Below, piece by piece: positions 34,516-45,900 of a stretch of DNA of 64,000 bases. Each line of letters starts with the position of its first letter. Positions within the stretch are counted from its first letter, which is position 1. The translations under genes and the position numbers were made by a program. The notes beneath the pieces were generated by a model. It saw nothing but the letters and a program-made list of their open reading frames with translations, searched no databases and had not been told where the DNA came from. The stretch is from Hypericum androsaemum. Taxonomy: Eukaryota; Streptophyta; Magnoliopsida; Malpighiales; Hypericaceae. The stretch is taken from the NCBI GenBank assembly GCA_963995505.1, contig OZ023181.1, forward strand, positions 20,580,221 to 20,644,220, given 5' to 3'.

Positions 34516-34584
34516 TTGTTTTTGGCACGCTCGATGGGACCTATGAGGACGTCTGAGAAGGCGGCTTAACCTACTCCAATCAAG

Positions 34585-35253
34585 ATGACCAAAGGCAGAG
34601 ACACCACACCACCCTCTTCTCAACAACTTGCTGGGAAGAATACTACCAATGCGGTACCTCTCAAGGAGCTAACCTTCCCGACTACTCAACCTGGTACAGG
34701 AAAGAACTCCACCAACACGGCCCCTACTAAAGAGCTAGCACTCCCTACTACACTGAAGGGTACTGGGAGGAACACCATCATTACGGCACCCCCCAGGGAG
34801 CTGGCAGACCAAGGCCTCGCTTTGACAGGGGCACTCGAAGCCTTGGTCACACGGCTAGAGCGAGCGATGGACCAGATAGCAACCAATACCAAATCCACGG
34901 CTGCCAAACTAGATCAGTTGGAGGCCGAATATAAGAAAGCTAGCGAGGACACCCGGGGTCGCCTCGAGGAGGCAAAGAAAAGTAGCGATGAGATCTTTCA
35001 GCATTATGAGGCATCTTATAGGTGCTATGAGGAGCCTTCATCTACCATGGCTCCCTCCAAGGAGCCAGCAGAGATAGTCATCATCCCAATAGAGACATAC
35101 TCCACCTTCGTTGCTCGGAGGTGCTTTGAAGAGTCATGTAAGTGCGATGAGGAGGAGTCTGATAGGCACTTTGGGTGCACTAGGGAAGCCTTTCAGGTGG
35201 TCATTGATCAAGTTCAGGCAGATCCGAACAAATGGACGGGGCATCTCAGCTAA
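34585..35253 (+). CDS. Retrotransposon internal ORF 1, coiled-coil, gag-like position
   Basis: The 222-codon frame starts MTKGRDTTPPSSQQLAGK. It has three Pro/Thr-rich repeats with KEL(A/T)-P-TT-GTG(K/R)N phrases. A coiled coil follows at about residues 75-135 (LEALVTRLERAMDQ, then KLDQLEAEYKKASEDTRGRL). It occupies the gag position but has no capsid or zinc-knuckle motif, so packaging proteins may come from another element. It overlaps the next ORF by 22 bp in a different frame. Confidence 0.55.
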   Translation: MTKGRDTTPPSSQQLAGKNTTNAVPLKELTFPTTQPGTGKNSTNTAPTKELALPTTLKGTGRNTIITAPPRELADQGLALTGALEALVTRLERAMDQIATNTKSTAAKLDQLEAEYKKASEDTRGRLEEAKKSSDEIFQHYEASYRCYEEPSSTMAPSKEPAEIVIIPIETYSTFVARRCFEESCKCDEEESDRHFGCTREAFQVVIDQVQADPNKWTGHLS

Positions 35254-36125
35254 CATCTCAAGGTAATACTCAATATCTTACCGGTTACTTGGCTCAAACC
35301 AAAACTCCGGTAATGCAAAGCGAGATGAACGATATGGAGACCGAGAAGCCACGTCTTGATATAATGGAACACAAAAGGCTATTAACCTCCACTGAGCCTA
35401 TGACGAAGCAATTGAGGGTACGGTCTTTGTCTTACCTTGATACCCAGACCCCAGTCTGTATGCCGAAAGGAAGGCCACCTGATAACGGCATCCTAAAGGC
35501 TTATAAGTCTTCTCATCCGAGGGGAGTTGGTGTCCCTAAGCAAAGGGAGTTCGACCCTATGAATCGGAGGGTAAGACTCGGGGGGCAAGGAAGGCCGCCT
35601 GATAATGGCATCATAAAGGCTCAGATGTCCTCTCGTCCAAGGGGAGTCGATGTCCCTAAGCAAGAGGAGATTGACTCTGAGACCCGGGGAGCAAAACGTA
35701 GGAGGCATGGAAGGCTGCCTGATAAAGGCCTCCTAAGGACTCGGAAGTTCTTTTGTTCAAGGGGAGTTGGTGATACGTGGAGGTTCCATCGTCCCCGAAT
35801 CAAGGTGGACCTTCAGGACAAGCCCAACCTACACTGGTACACCTTCAACCAACTTGGAGACAAGGGGGTCACCTCTGAGTCATCAACACAAGACGTCTTG
35901 ACCAAGACTCAAAGACGTCGACTTGAGAGAAAAGTTCAAAAACAGAAGCAAGTAATTAAAGACCTCGAAGAGAAACTTGTGGAACAAAGGGCCAAGCTAG
36001 AAGAACGAAAGATGCTCCTAGCTCACTCAAAGGTAAAACACCATTCGGCCCTGACTCGAGGCCGACCCAAAGAGGTTGAATCCTCTAAAGTGAAAAAAGG
36101 AAAAGACCTCAAGCACATTAAATAG
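35232..36125 (+). CDS. Retrotransposon internal ORF 2, basic with coiled coil
   Basis: The 297-codon frame contains three repeated blocks of GRPPDNGI(L/I)KA or GRLPDKGLLRT followed by RGV (residues about 78-175). The C-terminal half has TKTQRRRLERKVQKQKQVI, a basic coiled coil like the region upstream of protease in plant Gypsy elements. Function is not known. Confidence 0.5.
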   Translation: MDGASQLTSQGNTQYLTGYLAQTKTPVMQSEMNDMETEKPRLDIMEHKRLLTSTEPMTKQLRVRSLSYLDTQTPVCMPKGRPPDNGILKAYKSSHPRGVGVPKQREFDPMNRRVRLGGQGRPPDNGIIKAQMSSRPRGVDVPKQEEIDSETRGAKRRRHGRLPDKGLLRTRKFFCSRGVGDTWRFHRPRIKVDLQDKPNLHWYTFNQLGDKGVTSESSTQDVLTKTQRRRLERKVQKQKQVIKDLEEKLVEQRAKLEERKMLLAHSKVKHHSALTRGRPKEVESSKVKKGKDLKHIK

Positions 36126-36419
36126 GTTCGATCAGAGGCACCCACTGATCAACGTAAGAAGTTGATTTGCAAATGGGTACCTAAGGCAAGAGGAGAGGTC
36201 CACCCAAAGGAAGATCACCGCAAAAAGGACAAGGCTGACCAAGCCGACTGGAAGGAAAAGAAAGCCTCGGTCGACCTTGACAACGTGTACTTCAAGTTTG
36301 GGAACTTCCCAAGCATGGTGGCGATTAACGTAGCCCCGGCTAGTTTTGGGTCGAAACCCAATCAAACGAGCTACCAAGAGAGAGACGTGATAGAGATGAC
36401 ACTATTGAGGTTGAGGTAG

Positions 36420-37086
36420 AAAGGAGGTCTTCACCCGTACCCCTGGTGGAAGACTTCAACGATAGTATCCCTATCGCTAAGCCTACCTGGAGGATGTGTG
36501 AATACCTCAAGTCCTTGTATATCACGACTCACGTAGTTGAAAAGCCGGTAGAGAGGGGCCTCGTGAAAATGGGACGGATGTGAACATACTACCTCAGTCG
36601 CTCATGAGAAAGTTAAACAAGGAGAATGAGAAGTTGATTCCCTCTAGGATGATAATAACTAGCTTCACCGGTAAGGGTACTCGTCCCCTTAGAGCACTTG
36701 CAGCTAAAGTTAGGAGCTCTGCTACTCGAGAGGTTGTGTTCTTTGGCATAAGTACAGAGATCTCCCACAACTCACTATTAAGGAAGAATTGGTTTGACTC
36801 AAGTCAAGTGACCCCATTCTCCCTCCACTTGCTTTTGATTCGGTGGAAGCCGGATGGAAGGATAGAGATAGTGATACGAAATGTTAATTCCTTCCTATTG
36901 GTTAATGACTGTGTAGAGGCAACCTTTTACGATTATTCTATAGTGCCAACGATGGTGACCTGGAGTGGCATAGATGGCTGGTTTGCCTGCTATGTAAGCT
37001 CGGTCGAGCAGGATGTTCCTGCTATTTATCGACCGGTTAGTGCCACATCCGAGGGGCAGGCACTCTGCCTTACTACTAAGGAGTAA
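36420..37086 (+). pseudogene. Gypsy-type protease-like fragment, inactive
   Basis: LKSLYITTHVVEKPVERGLV followed by VNILPQSLMRKL and IITSFTG resembles the retropepsin-like domain of plant Gypsy polyproteins. The frame shifts at about 36565-36580, exactly where the catalytic D-[ST]-G-type motif should be, and no catalytic aspartate remains. The open frame 36580-37086 continues with ISHNSLLRKNWF, which corresponds to the conserved second half of the domain. There is no RT or integrase downstream. Confidence 0.6.
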
Positions 37087-37355
37087 GGCCATATGAGAGG
37101 GGACAAGGTGGTTGGTTATCTACACCTTGTCATCCTACAAATCGGTCGGATATGTCTTTCATAACAACGGCCTAGATCAACTGGTGCTTATCAAAATAAA
37201 TAATTTTCACCCAAGTAAACAAGGTGACGCCAAGCCGGAGATGAAAGACCTTTGAGTAGAGGTATTACAAGCTCATCAAAGGTCAAAGAGGTTAAAAGGC
37301 TACATGTCAACACTTCTCGCCTGACCGTACCGAAGTGTTAACATGTGGGGGGCAT

Positions 37356-39399
37356 TGTTGAAGTGCAAAAATAACGTGTTGGGAGCTCGAGGTCAACTAG
37401 GGAAATCATTGAAGTGCTTAGACTTGGACGTCAACTTACTTTGGCTGGGTACGCTCAAGTCGGCTTGGATTCCCTTAGCCTTGAATCACCTTAGGTACCC
37501 TCAGGGTAAGGCGACCTAGGTACCCCTGACCTCAAGTCGGTTTGGGTACCCTCAGCCTCAAGTGATGTAGAACTCTCTCAGGTCAGGTCATACACTTGTT
37601 AGGGATAGAAGGCCTTTCTTAAGTCGGGTCACTCACTTGGAGAGGTCGGACGCTCATTGGCTCACAATGCCTATCTCACAATACCCATCTATTGACGGGC
37701 AAAATAATTTACAAGGTTGGGGCTTCGAGTATGGGAGTTGGATGCGTGATTAACTTCACAAGTTCGAGAAGGTGAAGCCAAATGGAGTGTTTATTCTCCT
37801 AAAGCAATTAAGGTACCAACTCAATGGAGGTGAGCCCGACACTAGCTAAAATTGGCACCAACTAAGTGGAGGGCCAACCCGGCGCCAACTAAATGCGGTG
37901 CCAACCGAGGACAGGCAAACTCGGCGCCAACTGAGCAAAGGAGAGTTTGACACCAACTGAGCGAAGGCGAGTGTGGCGCCAAGTGAGCGAAGGCGAGTGC
38001 GGCGCCAAGTGGGTGAAAGGAAACCCGGCGCCAAGTGAAGGCGGTTGAAGGGCCTTCGGCTGTCTCTGGTAAAGTGGTCATAACTTTTGACTCGGACCTC
38101 GGATTAAGGTGATTCTTGAGCCTATGGAAAGATAATAGATAGGCCTACGACTTTGTAGTTCATCACGTTTTCCGATTCATAGTGAAAGGAAGTCCAAAAC
38201 TGGCGCCAAGTGAACTCGGCGCCAGGTGGGTGAAAGGAAATCTGGCGCCAAGTGAAAGCGGTTGAAGGGCCTTCGGCTGTCTGGTAAAGTGGTCATAACT
38301 TTTGACTCGGGCCTTGGATTAAGGTGATTCTTGAGCCAGTGGAAAGATATTAGATAGGCCTACAACTTCGTAGTTCATTATTTGGGCAAATTCAGAGTGG
38401 ATGGATGTCTAAAATTGGCGCCAAGTGTGGGCAGCCAACCTGGCGCCAGGTAGAGGAAGTAAATCCGGCGCCAGGTCATATCTTTTGACTCGAATCTCAG
38501 ATTAACGCGATTCAAGTTGCTGTGTGAAGGTAAGACATAGAGCTACAACTTTGTAGTTTATGGATTCTTCAAATTCGAGGCAGAAGGATGTCAAAAAGTC
38601 ACTTGAAGCAGATGCGGTGTCGGACGAGGCACTAAATGAGGCGCCAATTGAAGGCACCTAAATCCGGCGCCAATTGAAAGTACCGAATAGGGGCACCGAT
38701 TGCCATTAGCTCAAGTAGAAAGCTGGTTTCCTCTCACTTCAGGTGAGACCAATCTCTTGAGGCTAAATGTAGCGCCCGGTGTACATGAGATAAGGTGGAA
38801 GAGACCGGGCTAGCACGGACTCTACATAGGTGGACGGAGATACGAAGAGACCAAGTTTAAGGCGGACTCTTGAAGGGATTGGAGGAGCTCTGGGATATTC
38901 GATACACCCTGGGTTCTTAAGAGACAAGGATAAACCCCGGCACGACAAATCCGAATTAGGCGGGGATAAGCATTGGAAGTCCGTTTTCAGACGAAGATAA
39001 GCATTGAAAGAGATAGGCTTCGGGCCTTCGAGTTCGTCCGTTTTCAGACGAAGATAAGCATTGAAAGAGATAGGCTTCGGGCCTTCGAGTTCAGTCGGGA
39101 TAAGGGTAAAGCCTGGCTGAAGATAAGCGACGAGGACTCCGAGTCTGACTACAACATGGCTAGAGCGAAGCTGAGGCGATCTTCGTTTTTTATATAAGCA
39201 AGGCAAGGGGCGAACAGAAAGGGGAACATCCAAAAATCAAATCACAAAATCTCTATCAAGCTTCGGCTTCTTTATCTTAGTTTAGTAGTAGTCTCGGCTT
39301 CGGCCAACCTTGTTACTCGTAGCATTAGATCGACCTTGGGACGAGCACTCCGGGCCGTCACGAGATCGTTCTTAGCGTTCTCACTTTTTTATCCCAACA
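37356..39399 (+). repeat. 3' LTR
   Basis: Same length and organisation as the 5' LTR, with the 57-bp tandem duplication at 38979-39092 and the TATA box at 39191-39197. Most by-eye differences from the 5' LTR are C/T or G/A, many inside GGCGCC sites. This fits deamination of methylated cytosines. Confidence 0.92.
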
Positions 39400-39404
39400 A
39401 TTAC

Positions 39405-39622
39405 CATATTCAAATTTTGATTAGTCAACTCAATATCTCTATAGCAAAATTATATAAACCAAAAATATATAAGAACACCGTACGCCAAGAGAACAATGAT
39501 GTACTATAAAACGGAAGGCCCTCTAAACGACTAAACCGTCTCTCGAGCGAAAGGTGCAATTAGATCAAATAAACAAATCCCTCAAATAAAACCTCAGGTC
39601 AGGAAGCGAGGCCCGTAATTAA
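39405..39622 (+). promoter_or_regulatory. 5' flank of the PRKRIP1-like gene
   Basis: Only 218 bases separate the retrotransposon target duplication from the start codon. The promoter and leader must lie here or inside the LTR. No clear TATA box is present, although AAAATTATATAAACC at about 39446 is TATA-like. Confidence 0.35.
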
Positions 39623-41000
39623 ATGTCCACCGGGAAGCCCAACGACGCCGAGCTACAGCTCGTGCCGGTGCCGGACAAGCCGAAGCCGGCGGTACCGCCG
39701 CTCGGCGGGAACTCCATGGCGCTGGCGGAGTACACGGGCCCCAAGTTCAAGGAGGAGGAGGAGGACATCGAGGTCAAGCTCCGCCGGATCCTCGACAACG
39801 TCCCCGTCCGCGTCAGCAACACCTCCGGCAGCTCCGCGGGATCCGGCTCCGGCGACTTCCACCAAGTAATTTAACCCTAATCCCGCCAAGTAAATTTTTT
39901 TTTAGGGTTCGCATTTTACGATTTGGGAGAAATTGTTGTGTTTCTAGAGTTGAAGAGGTTTTTTTTTTGAAAGTAAATTTTGCGCCTACGATAATTCTAG
40001 GGTTTTGAACTCTGGACTTCCTAGATATTTGTAACGTCTTGTGTCGTTGGGCTACAAATCCTTTGGCGATGAAGAGGTTGTATTAGGATTGGTCGAAACT
40101 GTCTGTTATCCGGACACCTATTAGAGGTTCGAGCAAGGCAGGACCTCGGAGGGTGGCAATGTTCTTCCTACAGCTACGTTCCCAAGCCTCGAATTTGGTT
40201 ATATTGGATGAACACGTTATTTTTTCCTATAAGTAGAACCTTTACACATTCGGGAGTAGAACCCTAGTCCTAAACTTCAACCCAAAATCCCCATCCCACC
40301 CTTCACCACTTAAGCTAGGCTTCAAGGACGATATAACCGATTAGTTATTTCGCAGATAAGCAGATTATGCTGCGTGTGCTTGTGGGTCTAGGCTCCTGAA
40401 TATGAATGAAGCACAGGTTGAATCTTGGAGGTCTTGAGAAATTGCATATTCATTCTCGGGGATTGTTCGATTATTTTTGAAGTTTATTCCAGGTGTGATA
40501 TGCTGTGGATGATGGATAAGTGCTGTTGCTGTTAACTGATTTATATCTTATGATTGTACACCTTGATAATTTTCTTTGGTGAGCTTCTATCCTTTTAAAA
40601 ACTTGCGGTACGGTAAGAACTAATGACAAGCTAGGCTATGCAGTTAAATGCATTTGTCCCTGTGATTTTCTAACTGGGATTATCTGAGACTAAGGTTTGA
40701 TGTTCACAACTCTCTTAATTTATCCGACAGTACCGACAGATGAGGAGAAAAGAGCAAGATCGCCTTACAAGAATGAATGTCGATTACCAGAGGAGGAAAG
40801 AGGAGGCAGAATTCAATATGAGAAGAGAGGAAAGATTGAAGGCTGCAGAAGAAAGGACAGCAAAGAAGCGTATGAAGCGGCAGAAGAAAAAGCAGAAGAA
40901 GAAGAGGGAAAAGAAGACGGAAACTAGCGAGGGCGGGGAACACCGGAAGGAAGAATCATCTGATGACAGCGGAGTCTTGGACCAGGAAACAGAACAATGA
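39623..41000 (+). CDS. PRKRIP1: PRKRIP1-like spliceosomal protein
   Basis: Two exons, 39623-39865 and 40731-41000, give 170 residues with a phase-0 intron. The N-terminal part is Pro-rich and acidic (KFKEEEEDIEVKLRRIL). The signature GSSAGSGSGDFH followed by YRQMRRKEQDRL matches human PRKRIP1 (SSAGAGSGEFHVYR). The C-terminal half is a long basic helix (EERTAKKRMKRQKKKQKKKREKK) ending in an acidic tail. In animals PRKRIP1 binds double-stranded RNA and PKR and is a component of the catalytically active spliceosome, so a nuclear splicing role is likely here. Confidence 0.9.
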
Positions 41001-41225
41001 GCTATCGAATGACTAAATTTTGCCAGTTCCTGATCCTTTCTGTATCTAATCAATATGAAATTAATTTCGATGTGGCTGATTCTTGCAAATTGTTGGTGAA
41101 CATGGTATGTAATGCTCTTGGACCAATTTTCTTCGTTTATTTTGTTATTTCTTGTGTTTGTTCTCTTTTGCTTCGACCAAGTGGTATAATGTGGGATGTT
41201 TTCCCTTGAAATGAGTTTTAAACTA

Positions 41226-42531
41226 GGATAAATTACTCTAAGACTCCTGGTGTTTGGTATATTTCACGCTCGCTCTTTGTACTCTGGTAATCGATTAAGA
41301 AACCCTCATAGTTTGGAAAAATTATACCTTGGGGTTCCTGATGCTAGAATCTGAGTTTTTCTCTGACGAATGTCCACATAAAATAACACAAATGCTCTAA
41401 AAAAAACCAATAAAAAAAAGCCAAGAACACTGCATCTTCGCAAAATCCAAAATCAATTAATGCAAAAGAGATCCTCAGAAGGAGCACTCCATCTTCGCAA
41501 AAGAAATCCCCTGAAAGAGCACTCCATCTTCTCCAGAAAATCCAAAACAGTTAAACAATCGACACTACCAAATTCCTCCGTCTTAAACCTATAAACCACC
41601 GTGAACGCCACCTTCATCTCGCTGTCACCGCCACCGGCATCGGCACCCTTTTCTCACCGAAAAAACCTCGACCTCCCTTAACCCTAGGCTGAACGACAAC
41701 AGGTTCAAGCACCAGACCCGCCTCCCAATCTCCGCGAAGCCCAATAAGAAGGAGCTCTCGGTTGTCGTCGTCTCCTCCCCGACATCGTCGTCATCATCCT
41801 TCTGCTCCAGATCCGACCACTCTGTCGTTCCACATCGGTCTTCATCGGCGCATTTTGGGAAATTACTCTATGCACGAGAACTCTCCACCTTTAAGTCGTG
41901 GGTTTTGGGGGCGGGACGGCGAGGTTTGAATTTCTCTCCTCTTCCTCTCCATTTTTTCCTTTTTTTGCCTTTGTTTTTTAGCTTCAATTAGTTTCTGCTT
42001 GAAGTTCATGTCTTTGGGTGTTTGGGAATTGGGTTTGTCTGTCCCAGCTTAGAATTTGACTTGCTTGTGGGTTTTCAATGGTGGTGGCAGCTTCGCATGC
42101 TCGGCCAACTTCCACCGTTCGTCGTTCGGTGGTCTCTTCCTGGGACTCAGATTGTTGGTGTTGATTTAGGGTTAGAGTTCTTGATGTTATTGATTTAGTT
42201 TGATGTTCTTAATTAAGTGTACAGATCGTTGATGTTCTTGATGTTGTTGAATTGGGTTTTGCATAAATTATTTTTGGATAGTGTTTTTCGTGTTCATCAT
42301 CGTATTCCAAGGTTGGTGTTCATATTTTTGGTGTTTAAAAGTGGAAGAATATGATTTTTTTTTTTTTGTGTAAGGGCATTTGTATCATTTCATGTAGGCT
42401 TTCGCCGGAGAAAAACTCTGATTCTGGCATAAGGAGCCGCAAGGTATAATTTTTCCAAACTATGAGAGTTTCTTAATCGATTACCGAGCGTAAAATATAC
42501 CAAACATCAGAGACCTTAGAGTAATTTACCC
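41226..42531. mobile_element. Non-autonomous Mutator-like element (copy D), long TIRs
   Basis: The ends GGATAAATTACTCTAAG and CTTAGAGTAATTTACCC are inverted copies. A perfect 9-bp target duplication TTTAAACTA lies at 41217-41225 and 42532-42540. Long arms (about 41226-41385 and 42380-42531) pair through AATCGATTAAGAAACYCTCAT, TTTGGAAAAATTATACCTTG and GAGTTTTTCTC. The interior (about 41400-42350) is GC-rich and gene-like, without transposase. The ends match copy A, but the inner arm sequence differs from copies A-C, so this is a subfamily. Confidence 0.88.
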
Positions 42532-42540
42532 TTTAAACTA

Positions 42541-42956
42541 ACATAACACAATTCACGAAATGGATTGTTAAAAACCACCGACATGGTGCACCCAGGTGAG
42601 AGGCGACCTGCTAGAACAAGGTTCGGGGTCATAGTTTGAAGCAGCCGATCGGAGGACGGTAACGCCGTCGAACCATCATCAGAAAGAACCAACGGTGTTG
42701 CATTGCAGACAAATCATTCGACAAACTTGGACAGCCAAAGCAGAAACTTTGGTGCCCTAAAATCGCATTTATTTATTAGATACGCTATGGAATACAAACA
42801 CAGGCATTAAAAGAACAGAGTTGCACTCAACAGATCAAAAGAAAACAAACTCAAATAGTCAACATCATAAACATGCCAAGGGTTTTCGACGACACATGAG
42901 AAGTTGTTCCCTTGCGTGACACTGGTTATTTTCCTTTTTCAAGAGCCAAACTCTCA
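42541..42956 (-). other. Probable 3' UTR of the MAK-like kinase gene
   Basis: No separate gene is seen between the MULE and the kinase stop codon. Minus-strand TTTATT phrases near 42770 could serve polyadenylation. Confidence 0.35.
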
Positions 42957-45900
42957 TCAACGTACAGCATTCCTAGCATTCATCCGGCTGGGTTGGAATT
43001 GTTGGGTTGGTCTGAGGTACTTGTCACCCGTTCCAGATGTCCAGGGAACTTCCGCCTTCATCGGAGAGGGCCTGGGCTGCCCCACAGATTGCCTCCGAGT
43101 ACCAAGATTCATGCCTGCCAACTTATCAGTTGTATCCGAGATTCCCTGTCTAACAGTAGTAGACCCTGCAAACAAACAAGTCATTATCGAATTGGATTCC
43201 AAGGTACGGATAGTATGACTGGCAGCTTGCCAACAGCATAGATTTTCGTGCTAGATGATAACATCGAACTAACGACCAAGCAAATCCTCTACATTGGGAA
43301 CACTATTTACAAAAAATGGGTTTCCCGTCAATAGTCAACTGACCCGAGTTGTTTGTCACCTTGTTTCCATGGCAAACATTAAGAAGTTCTAGATTGGTAC
43401 TACGACTAAAATGCCAATGGGCATATAGACACCAAATGCCATTAACTTCCGAACATCCAAGTGATAGATAGTTTGAAGAGAGCAGCTTACCAGGGCTTTT
43501 TCCTACTGGTGGTTGGTATCTTGACTGTTTGGGAGTGCTCTTCAATGCCTTCTCGTTTTTATTAGGATCCTACATGTTCAACGAAAAACAAGGTCAAAAT
43601 GTTGACAGAGTTGCAGTCCCATGATCAGATAGACCCAGACTTAAAAACATCATGAATCATACTATGGGACAGATACAAGTCTGTCTAATCTAGTCCAGCA
43701 TTTATCACAAGAAAAGGACAAGGTGCAATTATCCTTACATATAGGACAGCAGATTTAGCCTGGTTGGTAAGATCTAGTTTACGCTGAGCACCTGCAATAT
43801 TGACCATTGTGTCAGCGATAGAAGATGGATAAAATATCAAACAAGAATCTGGAAGACTGGAACTTGGAGTAGCTTGGCATGTATCATACACTACTACTAT
43901 CTCAAGCATTTGCAGCAGCAAACGTGAAAGGATACAGGCTATATCTTCACAAGACTAACACAATGACCAGTTTAATGTGTACTAAACTACTTTAAATCCA
44001 TTACGTCCGCACACCTGTGCTCCATGGAGCATTGTATTTCGGGGAAGGCAAAGTGTTAACTGACTTCGTGCTCGACAAGGCCCCAGGAAGTCTTATGGCA
44101 TATTGCTGCTCTGATGGTCCTCTTGTTCCTGCACCACCATACGACATAAATAATTAAGATCGAAAATAACAAGAGGGGAGATGAATGGTATAGGTACAGT
44201 ACAAACCTGAAGGAGGTGTTCTGGCAAAGACTGCTCTAGAGCGAAGAGACGGTGGCACATAAAAGCAACTCTGTGACAAACAAATACGTTGGTATCTGAT
44301 AATTAGCAAGGGGAAACAGGCAGGAAGCCAACAAAATAATTTAGAAAATTTATGCATGCACCATAAGGAAAACTTCCAATACATCTCCCATAAATCCGGA
44401 TTAATTCCATAAAGCATATTTTCCCTGTTCGCTCCATGTATTTGAGCCTACAATATTGATCACGATCAGGCAGCATACCTTAAAAAAAGGGTGCTGAAGA
44501 ACCTCGGCAGCCGTTGGCCTCTGGCAAGGATCCCAAGAGCAAAGCTTCTGGTCGTTGAAAGGGGAAACATCAAGACAGGATTAAAAACATAAACCCCCAG
44601 TAGTGCAAACAACCAAAATATAAAAATAAGGATCAACACTGACAGATATGAGGTCGATTGCATCAAAACTTGCTGATGGTATGAGATCCGAGAGGTTGAC
44701 CCCAGCAAGCTGCAATGCCAAAAAATTACATAAGTTCTCGCTACTCATTAGAAACATGGAAAGAGCTAAAAATGACAGACAGGGAACACCCTGGAAAATC
44801 AGCCAAACCTGTGGGAACTGGTAATTGATGGCTTTTGCAAGGTTTAGTCCCTCAGCCCAAGAATCGAGAGTCGGGCTGCCTATCACACTGCATATTTTGT
44901 ATATCTCATCCGCCTCACTACAAGCCAACAAGGTGACAAAAAAGTTTAGACATGAATATAACGACTAGAATATGACTATCATTTCAACAAAGAAGCGGAA
45001 AAAATCAGAACTCCGCTATGTACCTTGTACCAGGAAAAAGAGGACGCAGGGTGAGTAATTCAGCCATGATGGCACCCATGGCCCACATATCTGCGCAAAC
45101 ATGAAATTCTTACGCTCCACATATTACAGAGACTAGGGATTTGTTTAAAGACTGATTTAAGAAGTACTGACCAACTTTCGGACCATACATGTAAGCCTGA
45201 AGCAGCACCTCAGGGGCTCGATACCTACCACAGGGAAAGATACCATCTTAGTGAAAAACAGTAGATAAAAGACTCATGGACAATAGACAAAAGGCTTGCA
45301 ACTTCTGGGAATAATGAGAATAAGAGAACATACCACCGAGTTGAAACATATTCTGTATATGGAGGTTGTGAACTAGTTTCTCTTGCAAGACCAAAATCTG
45401 CAATTTTGATCATGTCTTTTGAAACCAACACGTTCTCTGTAAAGCAATCAAATCAAAGGCTAGTTTTCAAAAACAGAGCTATAATTGACTTAAGATCTAT
45501 GGCAAAACAACAATACGAAAAGAGATCTGGTAATAGTAACCAAGCCATCAGTGACAAACACCAGTCACCAGTACAAGGTTAGCATCAGAAAAGCAGACTA
45601 AGCAGTACATCCAAGATTATATATGGTGTTTGCCCAATATTGATGTCCCACGTGCTTGCCAGACAAGTAATCTGTTCACTATATGACAGTGGTCCTAACA
45701 TACAAGAAATGACTTCAGAAGCATGACGCATACAATCCACAAAAAAGGTACCTGGCTTCAGGTCACGATGAAAATAACCATGTTGATGCATGTAAGCAAG
45801 ACCTTGGAAAACTTGGAAACACCAATTCCTCACTTCTGTTTCAGGGAATAGATTTTGCTTGTCTTTAATAAGTTGGTAGAGGTTACACTCCTGACCCAAG

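Larger units (their letters stand above)
32472..39399 (+). mobile_element. Non-autonomous Ty3/Gypsy-like LTR retrotransposon
   Basis: Two directly repeated 2044-bp LTRs (32472-34515 and 37356-39399) start TGTTG and end CAACA. The 5-bp target duplication ATTAC is perfect (32467-32471 and 39400-39404). Just inside the 5' LTR lies TTGGCACGCTCGATGGGACC, a likely primer-binding region. A purine-rich GTGGGGGGCAT precedes the 3' LTR. The 2.84-kb interior holds coiled-coil ORFs and a protease-like fragment but no RT, RNase H or integrase. Mobility would have needed proteins from another element. By eye the LTRs differ at about 40 positions (about 2%), so the insertion is young. Confidence 0.92.

Noticed and set aside
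42904..43241. Plus-strand frames over the kinase C-terminal exon
   Set aside because: They are antisense shadows of the last kinase exon, which closes the 456-residue model exactly.
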